Shown here: positions 1 through 9,047 of the stretch, piece after piece | Layout: each line of letters begins with the position of its first letter | Position numbering within the stretch: the first letter of the stretch is position 1 | Origin: Asterionellopsis glacialis | Taxonomy: Eukaryota; Bacillariophyta; Plagiogrammaphyceae; Rhaphoneidales; Asterionellopsidaceae | Direction: 5' to 3' | Assembly: GCA_014885115.2 (NCBI GenBank) | Contig: WKLE02000708.1 | Span: 1-14,017 of the forward strand | Length of the DNA stretch: 14,017 bases | Position numbers and translations under genes: made by a program | Notes under the pieces: generated by a model | Told to the model about the DNA's origin: nothing | Seen by the model: only the letters and a program-made list of their open reading frames with translations | The model's database searches: none

Positions 1-1
1 T

Positions 2-703
2 GCTTTAAAAGGCTCGATTCCTGACTCTGTCGCTGGTCTCAAAAGTATCGGTGAGTCCATCTTTAGAACCCTTTTAGTGTCATGCTATTCCCGCTTTGCT
101 TGACCAATGGCACGAGTGTACTTACTCGTTTTTACTTTTCTCGCATCAAACTACCAGAGGTCCTATTTCTAAGTTCGAATCAGCTTACAGGAACGATCCC
201 TTCGAATATTGGCGCTCTTGATCGCACTTTGAGGGGTCTCTACTTATCTGATAACAAGCTGGATGGGAAAATATCAGAAATGCTTTGCGAACTTGAGGAG
301 TTAGAGGCGTTGTTCTTGGACGAGAACAAATTTTCTGGGGAGCTTCCTGACTGTTTGAACTCCATGTCGAGTCTGCGTCAGCTCTACGTGTTCAAAAATG
401 AGCTGTCAGGGGAGGTTCCAAGTAATCTTGAGAATTTAAAATTATTGAGTGAGTTCTGAGGAGGAGACAGAACCGATATTTAGGTATTTGTGTGGTTGTG
501 ACATTTATCTCACCCTTTTCATTACTTGTAAAACAGGTGGACTCGGTTTGGAAGGAAACAGTTTTGTCGGAGAAATTGCTCAAGGTATTTGTAGTTTGAC
601 TACAGACCCTCTCGTTGATTTGTGGGCAGATTGCGGAGGAAGTTCTCCAGCGGTCACTTGCAGCTGTTGCTCAGCTTGCTGTCCTGGTGCACATTGTACG
701 TAG
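2..703 (+). CDS. Leucine-rich repeat protein, 3' part of gene (5' end outside window)
   Basis: Three exons can be joined: 2-50, 158-448 and 537-703 (stop TAG). Both introns (51-157 and 449-536) start GTGAGT and end CAG, and the reading frame is kept across each (phase 1). The joined product is the last 168 residues of a plant-type LRR protein. About five 24-residue repeats follow the pattern LxxLxLxxNxLxGxIP, for example VLFLSSNQLTGTIP and ALFLDENKFSGELP. The repeats are followed by a short tail, DLWADCGGSSPAVTCSCC, and then more cysteines up to the stop. This Cys-rich end is what I recall from many diatom LRR proteins (knowledge, not searched). LRR domains bind proteins or ligands, but the upstream part that would show a signal peptide, membrane segment or kinase is missing, so location and partner are unknown. 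A reading without splicing would start inside intron 1 and end early. Confidence 0.85.
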
Positions 704-898
704 ACATGAAGTACCGCACATGACTTTGTTCAAAAGTATTGAAGAACGTTGCTTAAAAGTAGTAATGATGTAGATGTATATCTTGCTCGGGTTATCTTCA
801 GATCAGCAGATGCAATTTTGTTTTTCCTGCATAAGAGCCGTATAGCTTTATTGGTGTCGCCTTTTTTAAGCTCAGTACGACAACAAAACTACTTTCTG
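704..898. other. Short convergent intergenic region
   Basis: This is the 3' flank shared by the LRR gene (+) and the FSH-type hydrolase gene (-). No open frame, repeat or clear polyadenylation signal stands out. Confidence 0.5.
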
Positions 899-1618
899 TC
901 ATTTTTCTGATTTATTTGTTAAAGCTTGTGTTGACGAGTTCTCATCTAAGAATCCTAAAAGGAGCCGCTTAAGCTCTGGTTCTCGACGAAGAATTGTCAT
1001 ATCAATTGTATGCCCACCCTTGTGTGTATATGACTTTCTCGTTGCATCTGTCCAGTACTGCTCCAACTTTGTGCTTTGGTCCAAAATCTGGTCTGTTGCC
1101 CCCTTCAAGTGCAAAGTCGGAATATCAATCCCTTTCGCTGAAAGCCGACGACGGCTCGTTTCCAACCATTGAAGACCACCTGCACATGCAAGTATGGCAA
1201 ATTTCCAAGGGCGGTCCGAAAAATCAAATTGGTCACGCCAAATTGCAGGGTCGGAAAAAATGGTTACCAACGTACAACTCAAAGAAAAGCAATACACACC
1301 GTCATACGGTCCATTCTCTCTGAGATGATTTGCTAAATACTCCAAGCTATTCTCCAAGGATTCCTGTGCAACTGACGAGACGTCGACCCATGTGTACCAC
1401 GGTCCGTTCGAAAAGAGTGCGAGGCCATCTCCTGCTTTTCCAGGATACGGCCCATGTAAAAAATCGCATTTTGCACGCTTGTCGAGCTCTAAACCAAAAA
1501 TTTGCATTTCGGTGATCTCGTTACACGAATTATGCCCGTGCAAGCACAGTATTCGAGGTCTAAATGATGTCCCATCTTTTCCCTTGGAGCTCTCTGAACT
1601 TTGCCCTTTATTCATCAT
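899..1618 (-). CDS. FSH1/OVCA2-type serine hydrolase, altered nucleophile elbow
   Basis: This intact frame of 239 aa has no intron and two adjacent Met codons at its start. RPRILCLHGHNS at residues 20-31 is the first strand and oxyanion-loop region typical of the FSH1 family (alpha/beta hydrolases). FLHGPYPG (53-60) and GPWYTW (72-77) also fit the family. The catalytic triad can be assigned as Ser112 in YCFSLSC, Asp176 in KGATDQILDQST and His203 in HKGGHTID. The family's elbow is normally GFSQG; here it reads C-F-S-L-S, so both glycines and the Gln are replaced while Ser, Asp and His remain. Members are small esterases or thioesterases with mostly unsettled substrates. No leader peptide is evident, so the protein is probably cytosolic. 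The C-terminal 15 residues are polar and low in complexity. Family assignment is firm; activity is uncertain. Confidence 0.85.
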   Translation of the reverse strand: MMNKGQSSESSKGKDGTSFRPRILCLHGHNSCNEITEMQIFGLELDKRAKCDFLHGPYPGKAGDGLALFSNGPWYTWVDVSSVAQESLENSLEYLANHLRENGPYDGVYCFSLSCTLVTIFSDPAIWRDQFDFSDRPWKFAILACAGGLQWLETSRRRLSAKGIDIPTLHLKGATDQILDQSTKLEQYWTDATRKSYTHKGGHTIDMTILRREPELKRLLLGFLDENSSTQALTNKSEK

Positions 1619-1652
1619 CTATTGAAACATCCTCTTTTGTTGTCTCCTCTCT

Positions 1653-1720
1653 AGACTACCGGAAAAGAACCATACAACCTGTAGGGTCCTTTGGACTTCT
1701 TTCTGGTCCTCCGGTAGTCT
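1653..1720. repeat. Perfect 11-bp inverted repeat, 46-nt spacer
   Basis: AGACTACCGGA at 1653-1663 is the exact reverse complement of TCCGGTAGTCT at 1710-1720. It lies 35-102 bp upstream of the FSH-type start codon, so it could be a regulatory inverted site, a hairpin in the 5' UTR, or the ends of a very short element. CTACCGG also recurs inside a palindromic stretch at 13765-13779. Confidence 0.6.
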
Positions 1721-2013
1721 CAAGTTGCTGCCGCGCTTTTTAGTGTCACGTTAGATAGCTGCGCGCACCCGCGGAGGGAAAGCGAAAATGTGTACATAAT
1801 AGCACGCGGTACACCCGTAACAAAGAACATCTGAACACTGAACACAGACAGCCAGTCAGTAGTCAGTAGATTAGTCAGTAGTCCTCGTTGCTGAGGACAT
1901 GTAGAGACTATTCCGATCTGTAAAGAGAGAGCTACTTGATAATGTAGAAAAACAAATTGAAAATCTTCAAAATAGCTGGATAGTGGAGTAGTCATCATTG
2001 TCTACTCTAGTGT

Positions 2014-2037
2014 TTTCTAGAGAGCTCTCTCTAGAAA
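2014..2037. repeat. Perfect palindrome of TCTAGAG type
   Basis: TTTCTAGAGAG (2014-2024) and CTCTCTAGAAA (2027-2037) are perfect reverse complements separated by 2 nt. The same TCTCTAGA core recurs in other intergenic parts of the window (1648-1655, 3003-3012, 5459-5466, 11933-11944). Confidence 0.6.
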
Positions 2038-2346
2038 TAGATTAGTTCTGTGGAGCGTAATGAGTGTTTAAAATGCTGTGCGGGAATGTGGTGATAGTTT
2101 TTAAGATAGTGAAAAGGTTATGAGAAACGATCTGCGTGACAAATGGATTTTTGGATTACTATTGCTTAGAGTTGGACTCAATATATATCTAACCTTCAAA
2201 AATGGTGTCTATTATGCATCCAAGGTGCATTTTCCCGAGGAAATGCTGTTATTGTAAGAAAATCTAGTTCATGCATGGATGGTTCTTGTTAGTGAATTTG
2301 TACTGTCATTAGTAGTCATGAGAATTTGAAAAAAAAACTGTTGCAG

Positions 2347-2771
2347 TTAATTTCCAATTATCATAAACCACATGTCATAGTCAGCTTCATACTGAGTGAA
2401 ATAGAAAGCAATCAGACAAAATTTGGGCTTAGTGTTTAACATGGTGGCATTGCAAGCCATTCTAGCCACCAGTTTTCATCGTACTGTGTTTGAATTTAGG
2501 GCAATGGTGGAAATTTTTGGCTCGTAAAAGACTGCTTGAAGAAAACAAAGCAAAGTCAAAAATAAATGGAGAAACTTACATCATTCATCAACTTTTCTAA
2601 AGCACTTTTCTTCTCTTGAGCTTCTGTTGACGCACCAGCCTGACGGTTGGTCGTGGACATGCCTCTCTTGGACGATTGCTGTCCGGATTGAACATTGCTG
2701 TTTCCTGTCACCTTTCGTATCGTCTGCTGCGTTCCCCGTCTATATGATTGCCAAAGTGCTGCCCATGTCAT
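2347..2771 (-). CDS. Small mitochondrial-type protein, two exons, family not recognised
   Basis: Exon 1 is 2771-2580 and exon 2 is 2391-2347 (minus strand). The intron, 2579-2392, is 188 nt and phase 0, with donor GTAAGT and acceptor TCAG. The product is 78 aa. It begins MTWAALWQSYRRGTQQ, which is hydrophobic and basic without acidic residues, and reaches KRGMSTTNRQ, resembling an R-x-hydrophobic-S/T presequence cleavage site. Exon 2 supplies the last 14 residues, YEADYDMWFMIIGN. An in-frame ATG at 2795 would add MRHSLLST; I prefer the inner Met because it resembles the starts of the other two small genes here, but the choice is uncertain. Without splicing the frame runs into a stop just past the donor. 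Mitochondrial import is inferred from the leader; function is unknown. It diverges from SHMT. Confidence 0.6.
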
Positions 2772-3121
2772 GGTCGATAGCAATGAGTGTCTCAATGTAT
2801 GCTAAATTATCTTGCGTTGTCGTTGTCTATTGACGTTCTTTTTTACTTTTTGGAACTCTAGACTAGTTCTCCAGCAAAAAAAGAGAACGAACGAGAAGGC
2901 AGATATAGATGTCAAAGCAAAAAAAAGAGAAGGGGTGTCAAAACTTTGTCTTCGTGCGTGCCGTACGCATTGCGTTCGGGCATTTCTTTGATTCGACGAG
3001 ACTCTCTAGAGACACGTCGCTAATAATATGATTGGTATATACTGTCTCTACACAACGTACATAGCCAAAAAAGCTACATGTACTTGAGACAGAGAATAAA
3101 ATGTTCGCAATGGAGAAGTCA

Positions 3122-3183
3122 ACGTCATTCATGATGTCATCTTGAAGTCATCGATGACGTTAACCTGGGAAAAAATGACGTCA
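3122..3183. promoter_or_regulatory. Cluster of CRE-like (TGACGT) sites upstream of SHMT
   Basis: ACGTCA at 3122-3127, TGACGT at 3155-3160 and the full palindrome TGACGTCA at 3176-3183 lie within 62 bp. The degenerate copy TGATGTCA is at 3132-3139, and the perfect palindrome GTCATCGATGAC at 3147-3158 overlaps the second core. Core starts are 33 and 21 bp apart, close to whole helical turns. In the diatom Phaeodactylum tricornutum, TGACGT-type elements bound by a bZIP factor give CO2/cAMP and light control of a carbonic anhydrase gene. A similar role here is inference. Confidence 0.55.
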
Positions 3184-3233
3184 CAGATCAAGCAGAACGC
3201 TATTCACGTTGAAATCTTACCTTTTATGTAAGA

Positions 3234-3276
3234 TACCCGGGTACACGTGCTGGTAGTTCCTACATGGTAGGACTAC
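3234..3276. repeat. Palindrome, G-box and imperfect hairpin upstream of SHMT
   Basis: TACCCGGGTA (3234-3243) is a perfect palindrome directly followed by CACGTG (3244-3249). Next, GTAGTTCCTAC (3253-3263) pairs with GTAGGACTAC (3267-3276) around a 3-nt loop with one bulged T. The sequence style (GTACC, CTAC, CCGG) matches the palindromes at 11953-12043 and 13765-13779. Confidence 0.5.
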
Positions 3277-3441
3277 GAGCTACAGTAGCCTACCATCTAG
3301 AAATCGGGGCACGTAGAAGGATCTTCGATCTGACAGACACACACACACATCTCAAAGTCAGCGTAATGCAAGCATAACGAATACACAAGATTTCCAAATT
3401 GACTTCGATTTCATTTCATTCTTCCACAAATCCACGTCAAG

Positions 3442-5219
3442 ATGTTGTCTGCAAGATCCGCTTTTGCCCCCGCCATCCGTCGTACAGGTGCAAGGTTCTT
3501 CGCCGCTTCATCCTCAGGGGCTGAATTGAATAAGCACCTCTCTGAAGTAGATCCTGATTTGTGCCAATTGATTGAGCAAGAAAAGGCTCGGCAACGCAAC
3601 AGTCTTGTCCTCATTGCTAGTGAAAACTTCACCAGTAAGGCAGTGCTCGACGCTCTTGGCTCGGTTCTTTCCAATAAGTACAGTGAGGGATACCCTGGTG
3701 CGCGCTACTATGGAGGAAATGAGAATATCGATCAAGTTGAAATGCTTTGTCAGAAGAGAGCATTGGAGGCTTTCCATTTAGATCCGGAAGAGTGGGGAGT
3801 GAACGTGCAATCCCTTTCAGGATCTCCAGCGAATTTCCAAGTAAGTTAGTTTGCTTGATTTTGTCTAAGCATGTTTTGGAGGGTTTTGCTCTCTTGAAAT
3901 ATGTTATCAGGGACTGGTTCGGTTGGTATTATTTTCTTGTTTTTCAGTTTTCAATGGTTCAGAAATTTCTTGAATGTTTAGAAACTGAATTCATTTCAGA
4001 GATATCTACCTGGTAGTCGCATTATTGTTCATTGGATGGGGGGGTTCTGTTATTTCATCGTTGGGAATCCTGATCTCAACCATTTTCTTTTCTTATACTA
4101 CAGGTCTACACTGCACTCCTTGAAACACACGATCGTATCCTTTCCCTGGATCTTCCCCATGGAGGTCATCTTTCGCATGGATACCAGACGGCAAACAAAA
4201 AAATCTCGATGGTTTCACGTTATTTTGAGTCTATGCCTTATCAGCTTGACCCAGCGACAGGCGAGATTGATTACGATCAAATGGAAAAGAGTGCTGAACT
4301 TTTTCGTCCCAAAATGATTGTCGCTGGTGCCTCTGCATACGCCCGACTAATCGACTACGAACGCATCCGAAAAATTGCAGACAAGGTTGGAGCTTACGTC
4401 TTGGCGGACATGGCTCATATTTCTGGGCTTGTTGCTGCTGAGGTCATTCCTTCTTGCTTTCCTTATGCTGACGTTGTCACAACAACTACCCACAAGAGTC
4501 TTCGGGGACCTCGTGGTGCTATGATCTTCTACCGTAAGGGCCAAAAGGGAACCGATAAGAAAGGGAATCCAATAATGTATGATTTGGAAAGCAAAATTAA
4601 CTTTGCCGTTTTCCCTGGACTCCAGGGAGGACCTCATAATCATACGATTGCGGCACTTGCTACTTGTCTCAAACAAGCAAATACTCCTGAGTTTGTCACC
4701 TACCAGAAGCAGGTTCTGAAAAATTGTTCCCGTTTCGCAGACAAGCTCAACGAGTTGGGATACACACTTGTTAGTGGTGGTACTGATAACCATCTTGTCC
4801 TTGTTGATTTGAAAACTTCTCGTGGCATTGACGGAGCACGTGTAGAACGTGTCCTTGAACTTGCGTGTATTGCAAGTAATAAGAACACAATCCCTGGTGA
4901 CACATCAGCCCTGACACCTGGTGGCATCAGAATGGGTACTCCAGCTCTTACATCTCGTGGGTTGGAAGAGGAAGATTTCGCCAAGGTGGCTGAGTTCTTT
5001 GACAGAGCTGTTGCCATAGCGCTCGAACTAAAGAATACTGACCAAGGAAAAAAATTAAAAGGGTTCAAGGAAATGTGCGCAGTCGGGCCTTCAGTTTCTC
5101 CTGACTTGGTACAGCTTCGAAAGGAGGTATCCGAGTTTGCTTGCTCTTTCCCAACTGTTGGATTCAACGAAGACGAAATGGATTTTGAAGGAGAATACAA
5201 CGTCGATTTTGTTGCATAA
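3442..5219 (+). CDS. Serine hydroxymethyltransferase, mitochondrial
   Basis: Two exons, 3442-3840 and 4104-5219, flank a 263-nt phase-0 intron (GTAAGT...CAG). The 504-aa product is the usual length for an organellar eukaryotic SHMT, a PLP enzyme that interconverts serine plus tetrahydrofolate with glycine plus methylene-tetrahydrofolate. Visible family motifs are LIASENF (57-63), [17 protein letters not shown] (81-97), [11 protein letters not shown] (149-159), [10 protein letters not shown] with Asp235 and His238, and [13 protein letters not shown] with the PLP-binding Lys264. The leader [20 protein letters not shown] is basic and free of acidic residues, giving a mitochondrial presequence with probable cleavage near ARFFAAS. 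An upstream in-frame TGA at 3400-3402, with no ATG between, fixes the start. SAFAP at 6-10 imitates the diatom plastid motif, but no signal peptide precedes it. A role in photorespiratory glycine-to-serine conversion follows from the family and predicted location. Antisense frames inside exon 2 are shadows. Confidence 0.97.
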
Positions 5220-5612
5220 ATTTACCATGATACCTTTGTTTTGTGTCTACCCATGATTATGCCAATGACACCAAAACAGTTACTTATTTTGAAACCTGTA
5301 AAGAAATTACTATACTGAATATATGTTGAAGTCTTTTTTCGGGAAAAGAAAGGAGCCGGTTGTTCTTTAATTACAAACTTGAAACTTGCCATATTTGGGA
5401 TGAATTGCTGAATTTTTTTGTCTGGAGATTACAGAACATGATCTTGTTGCGATGATGCTCTCTAGAAAATCTTCTAGCCCTTGACAAACAGCGTGTTTCT
5501 GTTGATGATGCTTTTCCTCCTAGCTCTCTTTGTTTATGAAATTTACTGTGGCTTGTTGCACCATTCAACTTCTCATTTGAGATACCAAACAAAACACTTC
5601 AGCTACCGCACG
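5220..5612. other. 3' flank of SHMT
   Basis: No gene is seen. This transitional sequence is about 40% G+C in the 60-base lines I tallied and still contains CpG (for example near 5340, 5449, 5607 and 5611). It carries another TCTCTAGA at 5459-5466. A 73-codon minus-strand frame at 5371-5592 has no recognisable features. Confidence 0.5.
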
Positions 5613-6640
5613 CTTTTTCAAAGGGAATGAATCAAACCCAAATACAACTTTTCAGGTGCTGCATATATGATCTCACCATGGAAGGCAAAAAATTGTAAAC
5701 TGGGGAGTCTACAGGTGTTGAGCAAGAAGCTAATCTTTAGCATTTTTGTTGTCTTCAAAGCCTATTATATTTCTTTGCTGATTCTATTACTTTGCTGTTT
5801 ATAGGATTGTCTAAGTGACCTATTGTTGGGCAAAAATGTTGCACACAGCACCTGCTCAAGCTAAGATTGTGCATTCATATGCCCAGGATTTCTTCCCATG
5901 TGGATTGCTGGTAGCTCAAAAAAAAGTTTGCATGATGTAGTTATAAATTAGAAATAGTCCATTGCTGATAGACCTTTTTTGTCCTGGTTTCCATGATGTA
6001 CTGATAGCGTCTTGGATACTATTTTTTTCCTGTTTGGCTGGTAACTGGTGCTTGGTTTGAGGTTTGAGATTACTATTCTCTCTGGGCCTGTATTAAAAAA
6101 ACAATACAGCTGCTTGCTGCTGTACTGTTTGTCTTGATAGTGGGTGCAAAGATTGACAGACATGAAGCACATGATTTTTGTTTGCTTGTTGGTGTATCTT
6201 CTTAGGGCAGTTATTATTGTTATTATATCAGAAGTTTTGGAAGTTTGTGTACCTTTCAATAATTTTCTAGTTGTCTTCTACTCTAGTACTATACTAATTT
6301 TTTAGGAGTGATTCTTTCTTTTAATCAATTTTAAGACTTTTTAATTAGTCATCTAGCAATATCAGCAAAATTATTTACTTTCTTCTTGTTTAATATCTCA
6401 AAAATGTTGGACTGGAAGATACACAAGCCATTTTTAAACATCTTTTCTTTAAAAGCCCCATTGTATTAGCAGGTATATAAGAACAGTCTTCTTTAAAAAT
6501 CAACTTTTTTTATGTGAAAAGTGCTTGATAGAATGAATGCATGAATAGAAGCTTAGCTGTTTCTGGCTGTCTCTTACCTTTTTCTATGAAAAATCATTTT
6601 TATGCCATATTGAAAATTTATCATGATAAAAGAGTAGTAG

Positions 6641-6693
6641 TATTATGAAACAGATGATATTATTATGAAACAGATGATATTATTATGAAACAG
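6641..6693 (+). repeat. 20-bp tandem repeat, 2.65 perfect copies
   Basis: The unit TATTATGAAACAGATGATAT is present at 6641-6660 and 6661-6680, and its first 13 bases recur at 6681-6693. The copies are identical, which suggests a recent duplication within otherwise degenerate sequence. Confidence 0.85.
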
Positions 6694-8956
6694 AAATCTT
6701 TTTCTTTGCTTTTTGTGAAATCGTTGTGGTACCATTTAGTAAAAAATACATGAAAAGATTTTATGATCATCATATAAAACAGCAGACAATGCTCACTCCC
6801 TGCAACTTAAATTTAGAAGTACTATACTACTGTGGTAGTAGAATATGGATCATATCCCTTCAGAAAAGAGAAAAATCCAGTTGCATATACAAAATAGGTT
6901 CTAGTTCTTACAGAGGAACCCAATTCTACATTCAAAGAACAAACAAAGAAGAAAAGGTTTCTCATTTCTTGCTAAAAGAGGAGTGGAAAAGGGAAGTACC
7001 AGATTGATTACCATTCCCAAACTAATTTGATAATTTATAGTAAAAAAAATGATAGTCTACAAGAATTTAATATGGGTTGGAAGGATAAAATATGTTCAAT
7101 ATATTGACCTGTCATTAATATGCAGAATGCCTTTTTCATCACCAAAGGGTCTGCTTTATTCACATATTAAAGTACTAGCTAGAGTGCTACCAGTTTACAA
7201 CAGAACTAATATTGCTTAGCTACAGTCATTAACAATAGTTAATTATAAAGAACAGAAGAAGAATTCTGAAGATTGCTTATGATACTATCACAATAAAAAG
7301 AGAATACCCCCCTCAAACATGAACAAGAATGAGTTCAAGAACAAGTACTAAAATTTTAAAAGTATAAGTAGAGCTTTTGGTGACAGAATAATCAATGTAC
7401 AAAATATTTAGCTATACTTTTGGCTTCAAAATAATTCTTAGTAGTAATAACACAAAGCATCATTTGTTCTTCTTTGAACAAATAGACAACAACAAAAGTA
7501 TTGTTCTTAACTAGAAAAGTAAATATTGTACTCCTGGACAAAGTCAAAGAATAAAATTAAAACAAAAAATATCCAGGTTGCAAGGATGAAATTAACCTTA
7601 CTGCTGATACTAAGTATATAGTATTAGAGAAGTGCTGCTTGAGATTATTTTTACCCAGATCTAATATTAGTGTAAGTAGAAATAATGCAAATAACAAGGA
7701 TTGCTAATGTATGAGAGACAACAAGGGACTGATATGTTATACCTGACCAAAAGACCAATCAACATATACAAATAAGATCAGATAGTAGTGAACTTGCTTT
7801 AGTCAGTTTGTGTGGTTTGTGGTTCAATCATTTATTTGGCTGATTCTTAAAATATCAAAATGTACTCTTACTATAACTAAAATTGTAGTAGCAGGACCAC
7901 TTACTACTATAGGATTCTAGTAGAACATAGTGATGGATACTACAAAAGGGAAAAGTGTGTGATGTATTATAATGCAGTATTGGTAATACGCACTGGCATT
8001 GTTTCTATTTTTGGTTTCTTGTTGCAGCATTTAGAAAGTGCATAGTGGATATATTAATGATCAACTTTATATTACTGCTATTCTTTACTTTCTTCTTCCT
8101 GGTATACTATTTTTAAAAGAGAACAGAGATCTTTTTTACTATGTGTGCAAAGTCATCTCCATAATTTGGTAGACAACAACCCTCTAGATAATTAGAGGAG
8201 GAAATCTAAAGAAGCTTGTCTTATGTTCAAACCAGCAATATCTTTCTTACTGCTTTAATAGAAATAAAGAAATAGTACACTCAAGAAAAAAAAATCCTCA
8301 TTAAGCTCTGTAAACTTTGATCTAAAAATATTTATGTATATCAATGGATTAAGGGGCTGATAATAGAAATAATCCAGGGTGGTACTCTAACTGGAAGAAA
8401 TTTTATTCTAAAGTCCCCCATACTTCAATATAGCTATCCTTAGAACAGCATCAATTGCATACTATCAACAGCAGCTCTAGAAAATGAGAGATAACTTATA
8501 ACCTAAGAAGGTAAAAAAATTAAAAGTACTTATTATACTTAATCTTAATTATGCCCTGCCATAATAAAGTATGCACCATGACATTTGATGACTGCAGTAG
8601 AATAGATAAGAAGTGACAATGTCATCCTCCCTTCACATTTTGTGAAATTCTTTGCTCATGATACAATCAACCAAAAGAACAATAATAGTACCACAAATAT
8701 ATTACTAAATACAAAGGAAAACAAAAGAATATAATGTGAGATTATTTTAAATAGAAAAGTACTATTAGTAGTTACAATTAAAGTATAGAACAACAGAATC
8801 TTACATACACAGTAATTACATGATGTGTAGCATTATATGGTAAACTTGAAAATTGCAGTGTTGCTTATATGATAACATCTTTCTCACACACACATTTTTG
8901 AAAATATTGAGTAAATTTTGGCTAAAAAATCTTGAATGATGTCACATAACATAACA

Positions 8957-9047
8957 AATGAGCAATGTTGCTAAGGTTAAGCTTGAAAAAAGGGACCAAT
9001 ATAAGGAATTTCAAGCTTTCCAAAAATTATAGTCCCTGTTGCTCATT
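8957..9047. repeat. Nested inverted repeat inside the AT-rich block
   Basis: The outer arms AATGAGCAA (8957-8965) and TTGCTCATT (9039-9047) are exact reverse complements. Inside them, AAGCTTGAAA (8979-8988) pairs exactly with TTTCAAGCTT (9009-9018) around a 20-nt loop. Together they can form a 91-nt interrupted hairpin. It might be a small folded RNA, a relic of a miniature element, or chance; no flanking target duplication was recognised. Confidence 0.55.

Larger units (their letters stand above)
1619..2346. other. Intergenic region upstream of the FSH-type gene
   Basis: No gene is supported in these 728 bases. They hold the promoter side of the hydrolase gene and the 3' flank of the small gene at 2347-2771. 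Visible structure includes the inverted repeat at 1653-1720, three copies of AGTCAGTAG (1854-1862, 1861-1869, 1873-1881), a small hairpin GTCCTC/GAGGAC at 1881-1898, and the palindrome at 2014-2037. A 92-codon minus-strand frame at 1720-1998 runs through these repeats and looks fortuitous. Confidence 0.55.
2772..3441. promoter_or_regulatory. Divergent promoter zone between the small mitochondrial gene and SHMT
   Basis: About 670 bp separate the two divergent start codons. The zone has CRE-like TGACGT cores at 2831-2836, 3122-3127 (reverse), 3155-3160, 3176-3183 and 3434-3439 (reverse). It also has the palindrome TCTCTAGAGA at 3003-3012, the palindrome TACCCGGGTA at 3234-3243, a CACGTG G-box at 3244-3249, a hairpin at 3253-3276, and a short (AC)6 run at 3337-3349 near the expected SHMT transcript start. 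A 64-codon minus-strand frame at 2938-3132 has no recognisable features and crosses these sites. Confidence 0.55.

Noticed and set aside
1720..1998. 92-codon minus-strand frame
   Set aside because: It runs through the AGTCAGTAG repeats and the arm of an inverted repeat; no recognisable domain or splice structure.
2938..3132. 64-codon minus-strand frame
   Set aside because: It lies in the divergent promoter zone, crosses palindromes and CRE-like sites, and has no family resemblance.
3442..3504. SHMT as a plastid isoform because of SAFAP
   Set aside because: There is no upstream signal peptide, an in-frame stop lies just upstream, and the leader is a typical mitochondrial presequence.
4347..5200. 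Long antisense frames opposite SHMT exon 2
   Set aside because: They are shadows of the conserved SHMT coding sequence.
6726..7007. 93-codon plus-strand open frame in the AT-rich block
   Set aside because: Its composition follows the surrounding non-coding DNA, with no motif, no splice context and no family resemblance.
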